From positions 1-29,166 of the IMG/VR virus record IMGVR_UViG_3300028610_000294: a stretch of 29,166 bases of DNA; one strand, given 5' to 3'. The DNA is from a virus. This document shows positions 7,299 through 14,215 of this stretch, piece by piece. The notes beneath the pieces were generated by a model. It was not told the origin of the DNA and searched no databases. It was given only the letters and a program-made list of their open reading frames with translations. How positions within the stretch are numbered: position 1 is the first letter of the stretch; each line of letters opens with the position of its first letter. Made by a program: the position numbers and the translations under genes.

Positions 7299-7970
7299 AT
7301 GGACTGGCTAAGAATACAAAACAAGACGTTACGCGGTGAGGCATATATCTCCTGCGATACAACACAGCGCTCTACATGGCTTAGTCTCATGGGCTATTGC
7401 ACAGACAAAGAGAACAGCGGTGTCATAAAGAACTGTAAAGACTGGGGCAATCGTCGCTGGCTACAAGCCGCTGGCGTTGAGCTTGAGGAAGTTGAGCTTT
7501 CTTGTGCGCTCTACAAATGGGTTAAGTACGATCTGCATATACACGACTACCCTATGCAGGATCAAGAGAAGTGCGTCACCATGAGAGCATTAGCTTCCAA
7601 GGGCGGTAAAGCATCTGGTGTAGCTAGAAGGAAGCAAACGCTTCAAGCGAACGCTTTAACTGATAACGAAGCGAACGGTCGAACAGAGTTAGAGTTAGAG
7701 AAAGAGTTAGAGGGAGAGAGAGAAGTAGAGTCTTCTACTACGTCCCCTACACGAATGACTTTGATTGAGTTAAGAGCTATGGTTCATATAGGACCGGCTG
7801 AGGATGAAACATTTCAAAGCTTCTTAGATGCCTATAGCAAGAATGCTGTGCTTTGGGCTATCAAGAAGATACGCGAGAAGCGAGTGTATAACGGCTTCAA
7901 CGCCAGACCATTCCTGAGCAATTTCAGTGAATGGATAATCGAACACCAGGAAGAAATGAGGGCCAAGTGA
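7299..7970 (+). CDS. Putative replication initiation / replisome organiser protein
   Basis: A 223-residue protein. The N-terminal half (residues 1-85) looks like the winged-helix domain of phage replisome organisers: MDWLRIQNKTLRGEAYISCD, then a Leu-rich helix in the STWLSLMGYC segment. A low-complexity linker follows: SKGGKASGVARRKQ and an acidic run of Glu and Leu (ELELEKELEGEREVE). The C-terminal part (about 160-223) is helical, as in DnaD-like or O-like proteins. Such proteins bind the origin and load the helicase. The AGGG ribosome site sits seven bases before the ATG and just behind the pseudoknot described at 7171-7280. The assignment rests on architecture and context; no diagnostic motif was confirmed. 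Confidence 0.45.
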   Translation: MDWLRIQNKTLRGEAYISCDTTQRSTWLSLMGYCTDKENSGVIKNCKDWGNRRWLQAAGVELEEVELSCALYKWVKYDLHIHDYPMQDQEKCVTMRALASKGGKASGVARRKQTLQANALTDNEANGRTELELEKELEGEREVESSTTSPTRMTLIELRAMVHIGPAEDETFQSFLDAYSKNAVLWAIKKIREKRVYNGFNARPFLSNFSEWIIEHQEEMRAK

Positions 7971-8338
7971 TGGATGAATATTATATAATCAAGAGAGATG
8001 ACCTGAAGGACAAGCTCTACATCGACGACAATAAGCTCACGGAGCTATTGAAGAAGATCGATGAACCGGAGGAGGACATCATCAGATCACACGTCCAGCG
8101 TCTCAGGGATTCGATAGGCAAGGTATGTGGCGACATACATCTAGGCCGTCACTGGAAGCACACGGATGACAACGTGAACTTTATGCAAGCGATACCCGTG
8201 ATGCTGCGGATTGAAGACCGAGAGGAAATAGCTGATCTGTTCATGCATATACACCACCTTGCTAAGATGCTCGGTGTAGATGAGGAGCACGAAGATGAGA
8301 ACCAACACATGCGGCAACGAAGTCGGATGCGGGGTTAA
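7970..8338 (+). CDS. Hypothetical acidic protein
   Basis: The ATG at 7970 forms a TGATG overlap with the previous stop and is preferred over an upstream in-frame ATG at 7931 that lies inside the preceding gene. The 122-residue protein is charged and helical (KLTELLKKIDEPEEDIIRSH), with a histidine-rich middle (LFMHIHHLAKML) and an acidic C-terminal part. Family unknown. Confidence 0.55.
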   Translation: MDEYYIIKRDDLKDKLYIDDNKLTELLKKIDEPEEDIIRSHVQRLRDSIGKVCGDIHLGRHWKHTDDNVNFMQAIPVMLRIEDREEIADLFMHIHHLAKMLGVDEEHEDENQHMRQRSRMRG

Positions 8339-8543
8339 GATGGCTATCAATAAAGAAATCGTTGGGCGTGGTTTAGAGATGGCGAAAACGTCTTACATAT
8401 ACGGGCATCCATGGGAACGCTTGACACGCGATGAGTTGATGGCTTTAGGTGCGATTGGTTGGTCTCAATACCAGAAAGAACTTGAAAAGAGAATGAACTA
8501 CGGAATGGAACTACCTGACCTTAGAAAGGGGCAGACATGTTAA
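8295..8543 (+). CDS. Small hypothetical protein
   Basis: GAGGAG at 8282-8287 lies seven bases before the ATG at 8295, which is why I choose this start; the ATG at 8340 (MAINKEIVGRG) is an alternative and would remove a 44-base overlap with the upstream gene. From 8295 the product is 82 residues and contains the motif-like stretch SYIYGHPWERLTRDELMALG. No family is recognised, although the composition is that of a normal small globular protein. Confidence 0.5.
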   Translation: MRTNTCGNEVGCGVKMAINKEIVGRGLEMAKTSYIYGHPWERLTRDELMALGAIGWSQYQKELEKRMNYGMELPDLRKGQTC

Positions 8544-8722
8544 TTAGAATACAAGCAGAGCAAACGCTCCAATATGACGGAGAGGTGGACGTCACCAAGG
8601 AGGAGTACGAGTACCTGAAAGCGAACCCACAAGAAGCCGTGGAGCTTGTACTACGTGACGTTGTCAGTGCAGGCGATGCTCACTGGGTAGACATAAATAT
8701 TGTCAAGAAAAGTAAAGCATGA
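8537..8722 (+). CDS. Small hypothetical protein
   Basis: A 61-residue protein (MLIRIQAEQTLQYDGEVDV...) with a strand-helix-strand look and a basic end (NIVKKSKA). It starts seven bases before the end of the previous gene with AAAGGGG (8525-8531) as ribosome site, and ends in an ATGA overlap. Family unknown. Confidence 0.6.
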   Translation: MLIRIQAEQTLQYDGEVDVTKEEYEYLKANPQEAVELVLRDVVSAGDAHWVDINIVKKSKA

Positions 8723-8886
8723 GAACCGTTAACCATTTCACCGAGCCACAGCGTAAGATCATCAGAAGAACGGCCAAGACATTCTGCATGACCCTACAGA
8801 TGATTGCTGAGTTATACGATGTCAGCATCCACACCGCGAGCAACATCATGAACTATGCCTATGACTACCCGCAAATAGACCAATAA
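8719..8886 (+). CDS. Small helix-turn-helix protein
   Basis: A 55-residue protein starting at an ATGA overlap. The segment TFCMTLQMIAELYDVSIHTA reads as a helix-turn-helix: a first helix ending in AELYDVS and a recognition helix beginning with HTASNIMNYA. The basic N terminus (PQRKIIRRTAK) suits DNA contact. It could be a small transcription regulator of the early block. The call is based on pattern only. Confidence 0.5.
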   Translation: MRTVNHFTEPQRKIIRRTAKTFCMTLQMIAELYDVSIHTASNIMNYAYDYPQIDQ

Positions 8887-8908
8887 CCAACAACAAGGAG
8901 AATGAGAT

Positions 8909-9967
8909 ATGAACACACAGGTAACTAAAAAAGATGACGTAGTGTCATTTGCCCCCATTGAATACAACGTAACGGAAGCAGCACTTGCTGAATACAGGGA
9001 ACGCTTTAAGGATGCAGAATGCGACACCAAGAAAGGATACGAGCTTGTACGGGTTGGTATTGGTGAGCTGGTCAATCTGCGCAACCGTCTTGAAGACATG
9101 CGCCTCGACTATAAGCGACAGGTCAAGAAGTTTACTGACGAGAGAGTTGACGGTGTTGCTAAAAAGATCACGGCTGAGTTAGTCGAGATTGAAACGGACC
9201 TGAAGGACAAGAAAAAAGCCATTGATGATGAAAAGGAACGGATCAAGCAGGAGAAAATTGATAAAGAGAATGCTCGTGTTGAAAGAATTATGGTGCGAGT
9301 AAAGGAATTGAAATGTGAAGTAACTGAAATGGACCTGCTCACGATGGAAGAACTACAGACGTTATATGATATATATGATGACGCCGATATAAATGATTTT
9401 GATTATGCAGAGTTTGAGCAAGATGCAGGTGATGCTATAATTGAATCGCGTAAGCATATAGATATGTTAATAGAAAAACGCAATGCTTACGACAAGCAAC
9501 AGGAAACATTGCGCGTTGAAAAACAAAAGGCTGATGCTGAACGCAAAGAGCTTGATGCACAGCAAGAGAAGATGCGTATTGAACGTGAGAAAATGGAAGA
9601 CCAACAGCGGAAGATTGATGCCGACAAAGCACGTATTGCGGCTGAAGAACGGGCACGCCAAGACGCCATTCAAAAAGAAAAGGATGACGCGGCATTGAAG
9701 AAACGCCTAGAAGCTGAAGCAAAGAAGAAGGCCGAAGCTGAACAAAAGCAAAAAGAAATCGATGCAGAGAACAAACGTCTTGCTGATATTGAACGCGAGA
9801 AGCAGCGTCAGCTAGACATGTCTGATAAAGATAAGCTGATGTTTATTCAGTCAGCTATTGCAGGTATTGAAATACCAGCACTCAACAACCAAGACATGTA
9901 TCTTAATATAAAAGACGAGAAAGATAGCTTATGTAAATACATCGGTGCCAAGATAAAAAGTCTATAA
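8909..9967 (+). CDS. Long coiled-coil protein (DUF1351-like)
   Basis: A 352-residue protein with a strong AAGGAG site (8896-8901) before its ATG. Residues 1-95 are helical, followed by two long coiled-coil regions: about 60-125 and about 185-305, dominated by Lys, Glu, Ala, Gln and Arg (for example KKRLEAEAKKKAEAEQKQKE). A short globular part separates them (DLLTMEELQTLYDIYDDADI), and a small folded C terminus (about 310-352) follows. Phage proteins with this layout (DUF1351 and relatives) are often found beside recombination and replication genes. The role is unknown; a nuclease or annealing partner is conceivable. The codon bias looks like that of its neighbours. Confidence 0.6.
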   Translation: MNTQVTKKDDVVSFAPIEYNVTEAALAEYRERFKDAECDTKKGYELVRVGIGELVNLRNRLEDMRLDYKRQVKKFTDERVDGVAKKITAELVEIETDLKDKKKAIDDEKERIKQEKIDKENARVERIMVRVKELKCEVTEMDLLTMEELQTLYDIYDDADINDFDYAEFEQDAGDAIIESRKHIDMLIEKRNAYDKQQETLRVEKQKADAERKELDAQQEKMRIEREKMEDQQRKIDADKARIAAEERARQDAIQKEKDDAALKKRLEAEAKKKAEAEQKQKEIDAENKRLADIEREKQRQLDMSDKDKLMFIQSAIAGIEIPALNNQDMYLNIKDEKDSLCKYIGAKIKSL

Positions 9968-9991
9968 CATCAACACACAAGGGGCTTAAAT

Positions 9992-10306
9992 ATGCCAGTT
10001 CATAAACACTCACTAGAGGCCTATCACAACGCTGTACTCAAAGGCAAACGCTTATCCAAGTGCCACCGGATCATTGAGTTAATGCTGACGTGCTCGGCCA
10101 AGACGGACAGAGAGATCAGCGAGTGCCTCGGTTGTGCGCACAAATCAGAAGTCCAACCGCGCATATCAGATCTTATCAAGGACAAGGTACTCCAGGACTG
10201 CGGAGAACGCTTCGACGCCATATCAAACACCAAGGTCCGCCTGGTCAGATTAACACCACAAGAACCCATACAAACCAAACTTTCAATGAAGGGGATACCA
10301 TGTTAA
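9992..10306 (+). CDS. Winged-helix-like DNA-binding protein
   Basis: A 104-residue protein preceded by AAGGGG (9979-9984). The middle, KTDREISECLGCAHKSEVQP followed by RISDLIKDKVLQDCGER, has the pattern of a winged helix: a turn (EISECLG), a recognition helix, and a wing with the basic NTKVRLVRL strand. Similar small phage proteins link such domains to early gene control. No exact family recognised. Confidence 0.55.
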   Translation: MPVHKHSLEAYHNAVLKGKRLSKCHRIIELMLTCSAKTDREISECLGCAHKSEVQPRISDLIKDKVLQDCGERFDAISNTKVRLVRLTPQEPIQTKLSMKGIPC

Positions 10307-10506
10307 CGAATATCTATTGCGATAATGAGAAGCCTATAAGAACGCTCTACATTGAGATGTACGGCTACGAGTTTGAAATACCTTTCCACTTAGGAGAGGA
10401 CGATGAGATTGAGGTATGCTGCAAGCTATGTGGGTTTAAGCATCAAGTCCAGGACAAGCTCTATGAGTGGCAAGACATAGCTCAAGAAAGAGAGGAGACG
10501 TCATGA
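10300..10506 (+). CDS. Small protein ending in a DUF551-like relic (KLYEWQDI)
   Basis: The ATG at 10300 lies five bases after AAGGGG (10289-10294); the longer open frame upstream is only a shadow of the preceding gene. The 68-residue product has a cysteine group (VCCKLCGF) and a C-terminal KLYEWQDIAQERE. KLYEWQDI is identical to the start of the DUF551 domain in the gene at 16677-16937, and the four base differences in the shared 25-base stretch are all silent. The DUF551 body is missing, so this looks like a truncated or recombined member. Function unknown. Confidence 0.55.
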   Translation: MLTNIYCDNEKPIRTLYIEMYGYEFEIPFHLGEDDEIEVCCKLCGFKHQVQDKLYEWQDIAQEREETS

Positions 10507-11033
10507 CTGACCCCACCACCGATTACCGATGCCCAGTGTGTGGAGAGATCAATACGCTATTCGATGCTTCGTTTAAGATTAACAAAAAAAGAGGGATCGC
10601 GTGTGGCGAATGTTGCGAATACACCTCTCTGGATGACTGGAAAGCAGAAATTATGGCGTATGAGGTTGAAACGAAACACCAAGATACAACAACCACCGAA
10701 GGATGGGAAAATGTAGTTGCTCACAAGCTAGCGGGTGGAGAGGTTGAGGAAAGATGGAAGGACGCAGAGTGGGCCAAAACAATCGCGCACCCAAGTAACT
10801 GGGATATTAACTTCACTTACCGCATCAAGCCAGTGCGTGAGCCTCAAGCAGGAGATGTGTGGGTTGACGGGGTTGGTTATAAATACCTATTGATTGATAG
10901 CATTGACGGTTTGTTTAAGTGCCTCAACTACGATCACACCACGGTATCACATATATTTGATACTTATTCTATAAAAACAATGACATACCTCGGCACCATT
11001 GACCTCAGCCTTTTGATGGGAGATGACAAGTGA
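10503..11033 (+). CDS. Zinc-ribbon protein with C-terminal unknown domain
   Basis: The ATG at 10503 forms an ATGA overlap. The 176-residue protein begins with a four-cysteine ribbon (YRCPVCGE ... ACGECC, residues about 8-36), followed by a domain with WENVVAHKLAGGEVEERWKD and INFTYRIKPVREPQAGD. The latter resembles small phage proteins that end in a strand-rich part, but I cannot name the family. The zinc ribbon is visible; the function is not. Confidence 0.55.
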   Translation: MTDPTTDYRCPVCGEINTLFDASFKINKKRGIACGECCEYTSLDDWKAEIMAYEVETKHQDTTTTEGWENVVAHKLAGGEVEERWKDAEWAKTIAHPSNWDINFTYRIKPVREPQAGDVWVDGVGYKYLLIDSIDGLFKCLNYDHTTVSHIFDTYSIKTMTYLGTIDLSLLMGDDK

Positions 11034-11527
11034 TTACACAACAAAAACTTAAAGAACTTTTCTATTACAAAGATGGCCATTTATACAACATCAAAAATCG
11101 AAGCAGCAATTCCTTTAAGGACGAAAGGATAGGGCATACCAATTTGCTAGGTTATATATCTACCGCGATTGACACGATACATTACTACGAACATAGGCTG
11201 ATATGGATGTTTCATTATGGTTACATGCCGAAATACATCGATCATATTGACAGAAACCCCAGCAATAACAACTTGGGCAATCTCCGTGAAGTATCTCAGC
11301 GAATGAACACATGGAACAGAACGAAGGGCAAGAATACATCGTCTCAATACAAGGGTGTTTTTTACGACAAGAGGTGTACCTATCGTCCATGGAGAGCGCG
11401 GATTAAGAATAAGACAATAGGACATTACAAGACAGAATTAGAAGCTGCCCATGCATTTGATGAAAAATCGTTAGAGGTTTATGGTGAATACGGCAATCTC
11501 AACTTTCCGTTAACGGGGGAATCATGA
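11030..11527 (+). CDS. Free-standing HNH homing endonuclease with AP2 domain
   Basis: A 165-residue protein with a GTG start in a GTGA overlap. Residues 51-100 form the HNH fold: EHRLIWMFHYG, then the catalytic core YIDHIDRNPSNNNLGNLREV with D71-H72, N81 and N84. Residues about 105-160 are an AP2/ERF-type DNA-binding domain: SQYKGVFYDKRCTYRPWRAR and the closing AAHAFDEKSLEVYGEYGNLN. This is the typical architecture of phage HNH-AP2 homing endonucleases, which cut DNA lacking the element and spread by repair. Unusually it shares four-base overlaps with both neighbours, so it is woven into the operon and probably well translated with it. Confidence 0.85.
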   Translation: MITQQKLKELFYYKDGHLYNIKNRSSNSFKDERIGHTNLLGYISTAIDTIHYYEHRLIWMFHYGYMPKYIDHIDRNPSNNNLGNLREVSQRMNTWNRTKGKNTSSQYKGVFYDKRCTYRPWRARIKNKTIGHYKTELEAAHAFDEKSLEVYGEYGNLNFPLTGES

Positions 11528-11895
11528 ACAATCAACAACGCATCACTCGCTACGTCAAGAAGCACATGAACGCTACTCGGGCCACGCACATCATTGACCT
11601 TGTTGCGAACATCGTCTCAGAAGAACAGCGCTACAAGGAACTCTACGAACACAAGCGAGACGGCTTAGACGAATGTCGTGGAGAGAGAAACGACTTGAGA
11701 GCACAGGTGGACGAATTGAAAACGACCATCGACAGGCTTACGAAGCAGGAAGCTCTTTACCAACAATGTTTAAAGACCGATGAGGACCGCATACTCCAGC
11801 TCACAGAGAACTTATCCAACGAAAGGCTTAAGACCACCATAACCAGAGAAAGTCTCTTAGAAGTCATCAGAGAGCTTGTGGGGGGTAAGTCATGA
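11524..11895 (+). CDS. Coiled-coil hypothetical protein
   Basis: A 123-residue protein starting at an ATGA overlap with the endonuclease gene. Residues 30-100 are a long helix with heptad spacing (LRAQVDELKTTIDRLTKQEA). It ends in an ATGA overlap with the next small gene. Family unknown; probably a dimeric or trimeric structural or adaptor protein. Confidence 0.55.
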   Translation: MNNQQRITRYVKKHMNATRATHIIDLVANIVSEEQRYKELYEHKRDGLDECRGERNDLRAQVDELKTTIDRLTKQEALYQQCLKTDEDRILQLTENLSNERLKTTITRESLLEVIRELVGGKS

Positions 11896-12065
11896 AGACC
11901 AAGAAACAACTTGAACAAGACATTATCATCTTAACCAAGGCCCTCGAAGTAGCACACGCCGACCTCATCAAGTGGGGATCAGACGCTAATACTGGCGAGA
12001 TGTCTCAGGAACTTCTAAAGGATATGGGTAAAATATCTTACGCATTAAATACGGTGGAAGCATGA
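11892..12065 (+). CDS. Small helical hypothetical protein
   Basis: A 57-residue protein (MKTKKQLEQDIIILTKALEV...) starting at an ATGA overlap. It is predicted to be helical with Leu and Ile heptads, like its upstream neighbour. It ends in an ATGA overlap with a 28-codon frame. Family unknown. Confidence 0.55.
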   Translation: MKTKKQLEQDIIILTKALEVAHADLIKWGSDANTGEMSQELLKDMGKISYALNTVEA

Positions 12066-12148
12066 CCAACACACCAGGCTCTCGCATCATACCGGAAGGT
12101 ACAGAAGCCCACGCACTCACTAAACCCATTGAGGAGAGTAAGTTATGA
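12062..12148 (+). CDS. Micro-ORF of 28 codons
   Basis: A 28-residue frame (MTNTPGSRIIPEGTEAHALT plus eight more) with ATGA overlaps to the gene before and the gene after. GGAAG just upstream could be its ribosome site. It is too short for a family call. The exact double overlap is the argument that it is translated; it may serve to carry ribosomes to the next gene. Confidence 0.45.
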   Translation: MTNTPGSRIIPEGTEAHALTKPIEESKL

Positions 12149-12474
12149 CCGCCCTATCAACACAGGTGAGAGAAGTAACGAAGATGTTTGAGCACTCAAT
12201 AAAGAGCATGGAGCATAGCCTTGTGTGCATTGAGAAAGAAGAAGCGCGGCCAGGCTGTGGCGAAAGAGCTATGCGCAGTAAGCAACGATATATTGACTGG
12301 CACATGCGACAGTCAGAACTTGAGAACAAACGTATGAAGATATACAAATCCATCCTTGATTCATTAGCAGTAGCAGCAGAGCAACACCATAAGATAAAAG
12401 CCTATGAGAGACTGTGCGCTAATCTGTGGTTGAGCAAAGAAAAGAATAGGGTAGCGATTAAGAAGAACAATTAA
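12145..12474 (+). CDS. Helical hypothetical protein
   Basis: A 109-residue, basic, helix-rich protein (FEHSIKSMEHSLVCIEKEEA, HMRQSELENKRMKIYKSILD) that starts at an ATGA overlap. No family recognised. Its net positive C terminus (KEKNRVAIKKNN) could bind nucleic acid. Confidence 0.55.
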   Translation: MTALSTQVREVTKMFEHSIKSMEHSLVCIEKEEARPGCGERAMRSKQRYIDWHMRQSELENKRMKIYKSILDSLAVAAEQHHKIKAYERLCANLWLSKEKNRVAIKKNN

Positions 12475-12506
12475 CCGGCGCAAGCCATAACAAGAGGAGC
12501 TGAAAT

Positions 12507-13040
12507 ATGCAAACAATAGAACAACCCATGACATTGGGCAACAGATACACGCGGGAGATTAAGTTATTGACCGCACGACTGATGAAGGGCAAAGAGAAAG
12601 CCATTGGTATTGCAGAGGATGCGATACCTGATCTAAGGGCGGCAGCTATCAAAGGCATTGCCAAGATACTAGGAATACCAAAAAAGAAGATAGACATCCG
12701 TGATATGTCCAAGGGAGTCTATTCATTTGATAGCGATACCGTGTATTTTATGTACAATGGAGCTGATTGTTTTGTGAGTAGAGAGATGCTTTTTTCCAAA
12801 TCTCTGATGAATACCTACAGAGTTAAAAGAGACGCACACTCTGACATCAAGCGGCAATTCTGCAAAGAGCATGAATTGATTGTTCATGCTCTCGGATCAG
12901 CGATGATTAATAAGTTCAAAGCATTCTGCAATGCCAGATATGACCATAAGTCAACGGCTAATGATTTACCAGCAGGCGCATTCAAATCCTTAGTTGCGGA
13001 ATTTCTAGAAACCCAACGCACTCATACGTGCCCATTATAG
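12507..13040 (+). CDS. Hypothetical protein
   Basis: A 177-residue protein preceded by GAGGAG, with its ATG at 12507. The N-terminal half is basic and helical (KLLTARLMKGKEKAIGIAED, AAAIKGIAKILGIPKKKIDI), the second half holds FCKEHELIVHALGSAMINKF. No motif known to me is present. Its place directly before SSB in the same message suggests a replication or recombination role, but this is inference only. Confidence 0.5.
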   Translation: MQTIEQPMTLGNRYTREIKLLTARLMKGKEKAIGIAEDAIPDLRAAAIKGIAKILGIPKKKIDIRDMSKGVYSFDSDTVYFMYNGADCFVSREMLFSKSLMNTYRVKRDAHSDIKRQFCKEHELIVHALGSAMINKFKAFCNARYDHKSTANDLPAGAFKSLVAEFLETQRTHTCPL

Positions 13041-13050
13041 GAGCCGCAAC

Positions 13051-13458
13051 ATGTCATTGAACATAGTAATCATCGAAGGCAATCTGACACGAGACATCGA
13101 ACTCAAGATGACCAGCAACGATAAGCCACTCGCAACCTGTGGGCTTGCTCACAACAGCTCATACAAGAACGCACAAGGTGAATGGATAAAGAAAACCACC
13201 TTCATTGACTTTGTCGTCTTTGGTAAGCAGGCTCAGAACTTCAAGACCGCATGCTCTAAAGGCTCGCCCGTCACTATCGAGGGCGAGCTCGCAGAGGATA
13301 ACTGGGAGGATAAGAACTCAGGTCAGAAGCGCAGTAAGATTAAGCTCAAGGCTAATCGTCTTCACTGGAAATCAGAGAAGAAAGAATCTACCGCGAGACA
13401 GTACGAACCGCCACCAGCAGGTCCAGACATAGGTGACGGCAGTTTAGCACCGTTTTAA
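13051..13458 (+). CDS. ssb: Single-stranded DNA-binding protein
   Basis: A 135-residue SSB. Residues 1-108 form the OB fold: NIVIIEGNLTRDIELKM, then the conserved WIKKTTFIDFVVFGKQAQNF and the KGSPVTIEGELAEDNWEDK strand. A flexible, Pro-rich linker and a C-terminal end in GDGSLAPF follow; the final Pro-Phe keeps the shape of the bacterial SSB tail, which binds partner proteins, although it is less acidic than in E. coli. SSB coats unwound DNA during replication and helps the Rad52-type annealing protein. The stop overlaps that of the opposite-strand gene by four bases. Confidence 0.9.
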   Translation: MSLNIVIIEGNLTRDIELKMTSNDKPLATCGLAHNSSYKNAQGEWIKKTTFIDFVVFGKQAQNFKTACSKGSPVTIEGELAEDNWEDKNSGQKRSKIKLKANRLHWKSEKKESTARQYEPPPAGPDIGDGSLAPF

Positions 13459-13628
13459 AGCTCAGACGTCCCCTGTATGGCTCGTACCATTGACGTAGTC
13501 ACGTCTTGTATTTGTTGCAGCGTGGCTAATGAGGTTTGGTGATCGATGTCATCAGGGGTTGACGCTTTCACATCGGTCTGTGCAGAGACTGCCGCCGCGA
13601 GGCAATCATCTAAATTGTCTTGTAACAT
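13455..13628 (-). CDS. Small reverse-strand protein, convergent with SSB
   Basis: The only convincing reverse-strand protein gene. Its ATG (13628-13626) is preceded, on that strand, by GGAG with seven-base spacing, and the 57-residue product (MLQDNLDDCLAAAVSAQTDV...) is an acidic, helix-prone protein with an Ala/Gln-rich middle (SLATLQQIQDVTTSM). Its stop overlaps the SSB stop. It fills the space up to an AT-rich control region, so it is probably read from there, divergently to the genes after 13758. A longer in-frame start further out (13679) lacks such a site. Opposed small genes of this kind in phages are often regulators, but no DNA-binding motif is seen here. Function unknown. Confidence 0.55.
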   Translation of the reverse strand: MLQDNLDDCLAAAVSAQTDVKASTPDDIDHQTSLATLQQIQDVTTSMVRAIQGTSEL

Positions 13629-13757
13629 GTGTTTACTCCAGAAAGAAAGGCTTAGTAATAAAAACCCGCATGCATGCAACGATATTCACTTTTATATTGC
13701 ATATACGCCATAGTTATACTATAACTAATAGAACATACATCATAAGTTGACCGCTTT
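13629..13757. promoter_or_regulatory. AT-rich divergent control region
   Basis: This 129-base gap separates the reverse gene at 13455-13628 from the forward genes after 13758. A possible forward promoter is TTGCAT (13697-13702), 17 bases, TATAAC (13720-13725): the -10 matches consensus at five of six positions, the -35 at only three. A 17-base perfect palindrome overlaps the -10. GCATGCATGC (13668-13677) is a second, shorter palindrome. No good reverse promoter could be picked out. Promoter calls by eye are weak; the layout is the better evidence. Confidence 0.45.
13711..13727. repeat. Perfect 17-bp palindrome, candidate operator
   Basis: TAGTTATA-C-TATAACTA is a perfect inverted repeat of eight bases around one central base. 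It lies over the proposed -10 box of the forward promoter in the only divergent gap of the window, a common position for a repressor operator. It is AT-only except for the C/G positions in the arms and centre, so chance is possible but small. Confidence 0.5.
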
Positions 13758-13919
13758 ATGAGACTTATATCTATCCACTATGATGTTATCCTCCACAAAT
13801 GGAAAGTCACCTATGCCGATGATAATAAACAGGTTAAGTCTGTCCCGTTCACTACGGAATCTCTCGCAGAACAATTTGGCCTTGCAATTGAGGACTCTAA
13901 CGAACAAGATGACTTTTGA
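13758..13919 (+). CDS. Small hypothetical protein
   Basis: A 53-residue protein (MRLISIHYDVILHKWKVTYA...) with a strand-rich N-terminal half, a SESLAEQFGL-like helix (TTESLAEQFGLAIEDS) and an acidic tail. It is the first forward gene behind the control region. No strong ribosome site is visible. Family unknown. Confidence 0.5.
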   Translation: MRLISIHYDVILHKWKVTYADDNKQVKSVPFTTESLAEQFGLAIEDSNEQDDF

Positions 13920-13927
13920 AGGTACGG

Positions 13928-14215
13928 ATGACCTTTATGGCAAGTAGACCGCAGCGTTTAAGATATGTACACGCCACCAACTACACCGTTGGCAGAGCGA
14001 TAGCGGCACTCTCGAAATACGGTCCCCTTAATTCCCGCGAACTTGGTGAGATACTAGAGATCAATCCCAGAGCATTATGGCATTGGTTTAGAAATACGGA
14101 TAAGATAGTGATGAGTCGTGTAGCAGAAACGTATCACTACGAATCAACCGGCGTCAGGAAAAACCATACGCTTAAGTGTCAGTTGTTACAATTCTCTTTG
14201 CCGGAGATGTCATGA
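13928..14215 (+). CDS. Helix-turn-helix protein
   Basis: The ATG at 13928 has AAGG (13919-13922) five bases ahead and is favoured over 13937 and over a TTG at 13916. The 95-residue product contains a helix-turn-helix pattern: SKYGPLNSRELGEILEINPR followed by the recognition helix ALWHWFRNTDKI. It resembles small DNA-binding or packaging-related proteins. Its position just behind the candidate operator makes a regulator plausible. Specific family not recognised. Confidence 0.55.
   Translation: MTFMASRPQRLRYVHATNYTVGRAIAALSKYGPLNSRELGEILEINPRALWHWFRNTDKIVMSRVAETYHYESTGVRKNHTLKCQLLQFSLPEMS

Noticed and set aside
9435-9722. Several overlapping reverse and alternate frames across the coiled-coil gene
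   Set aside because: They arise from the biased Lys/Glu/Ala codon use of the real forward gene; their products are Ser/Phe/Leu-rich and have no context.
13668-13677. GCATGCATGC as an operator
   Set aside because: A short simple palindrome of this type is easily found by chance and it does not sit at a promoter element; noted only within the control region.
13529-13750. Forward frame of 73 codons in the control region
   Set aside because: It runs across the reverse-strand gene and the AT-rich gap, has no ribosome site, and its product has no protein-like pattern.
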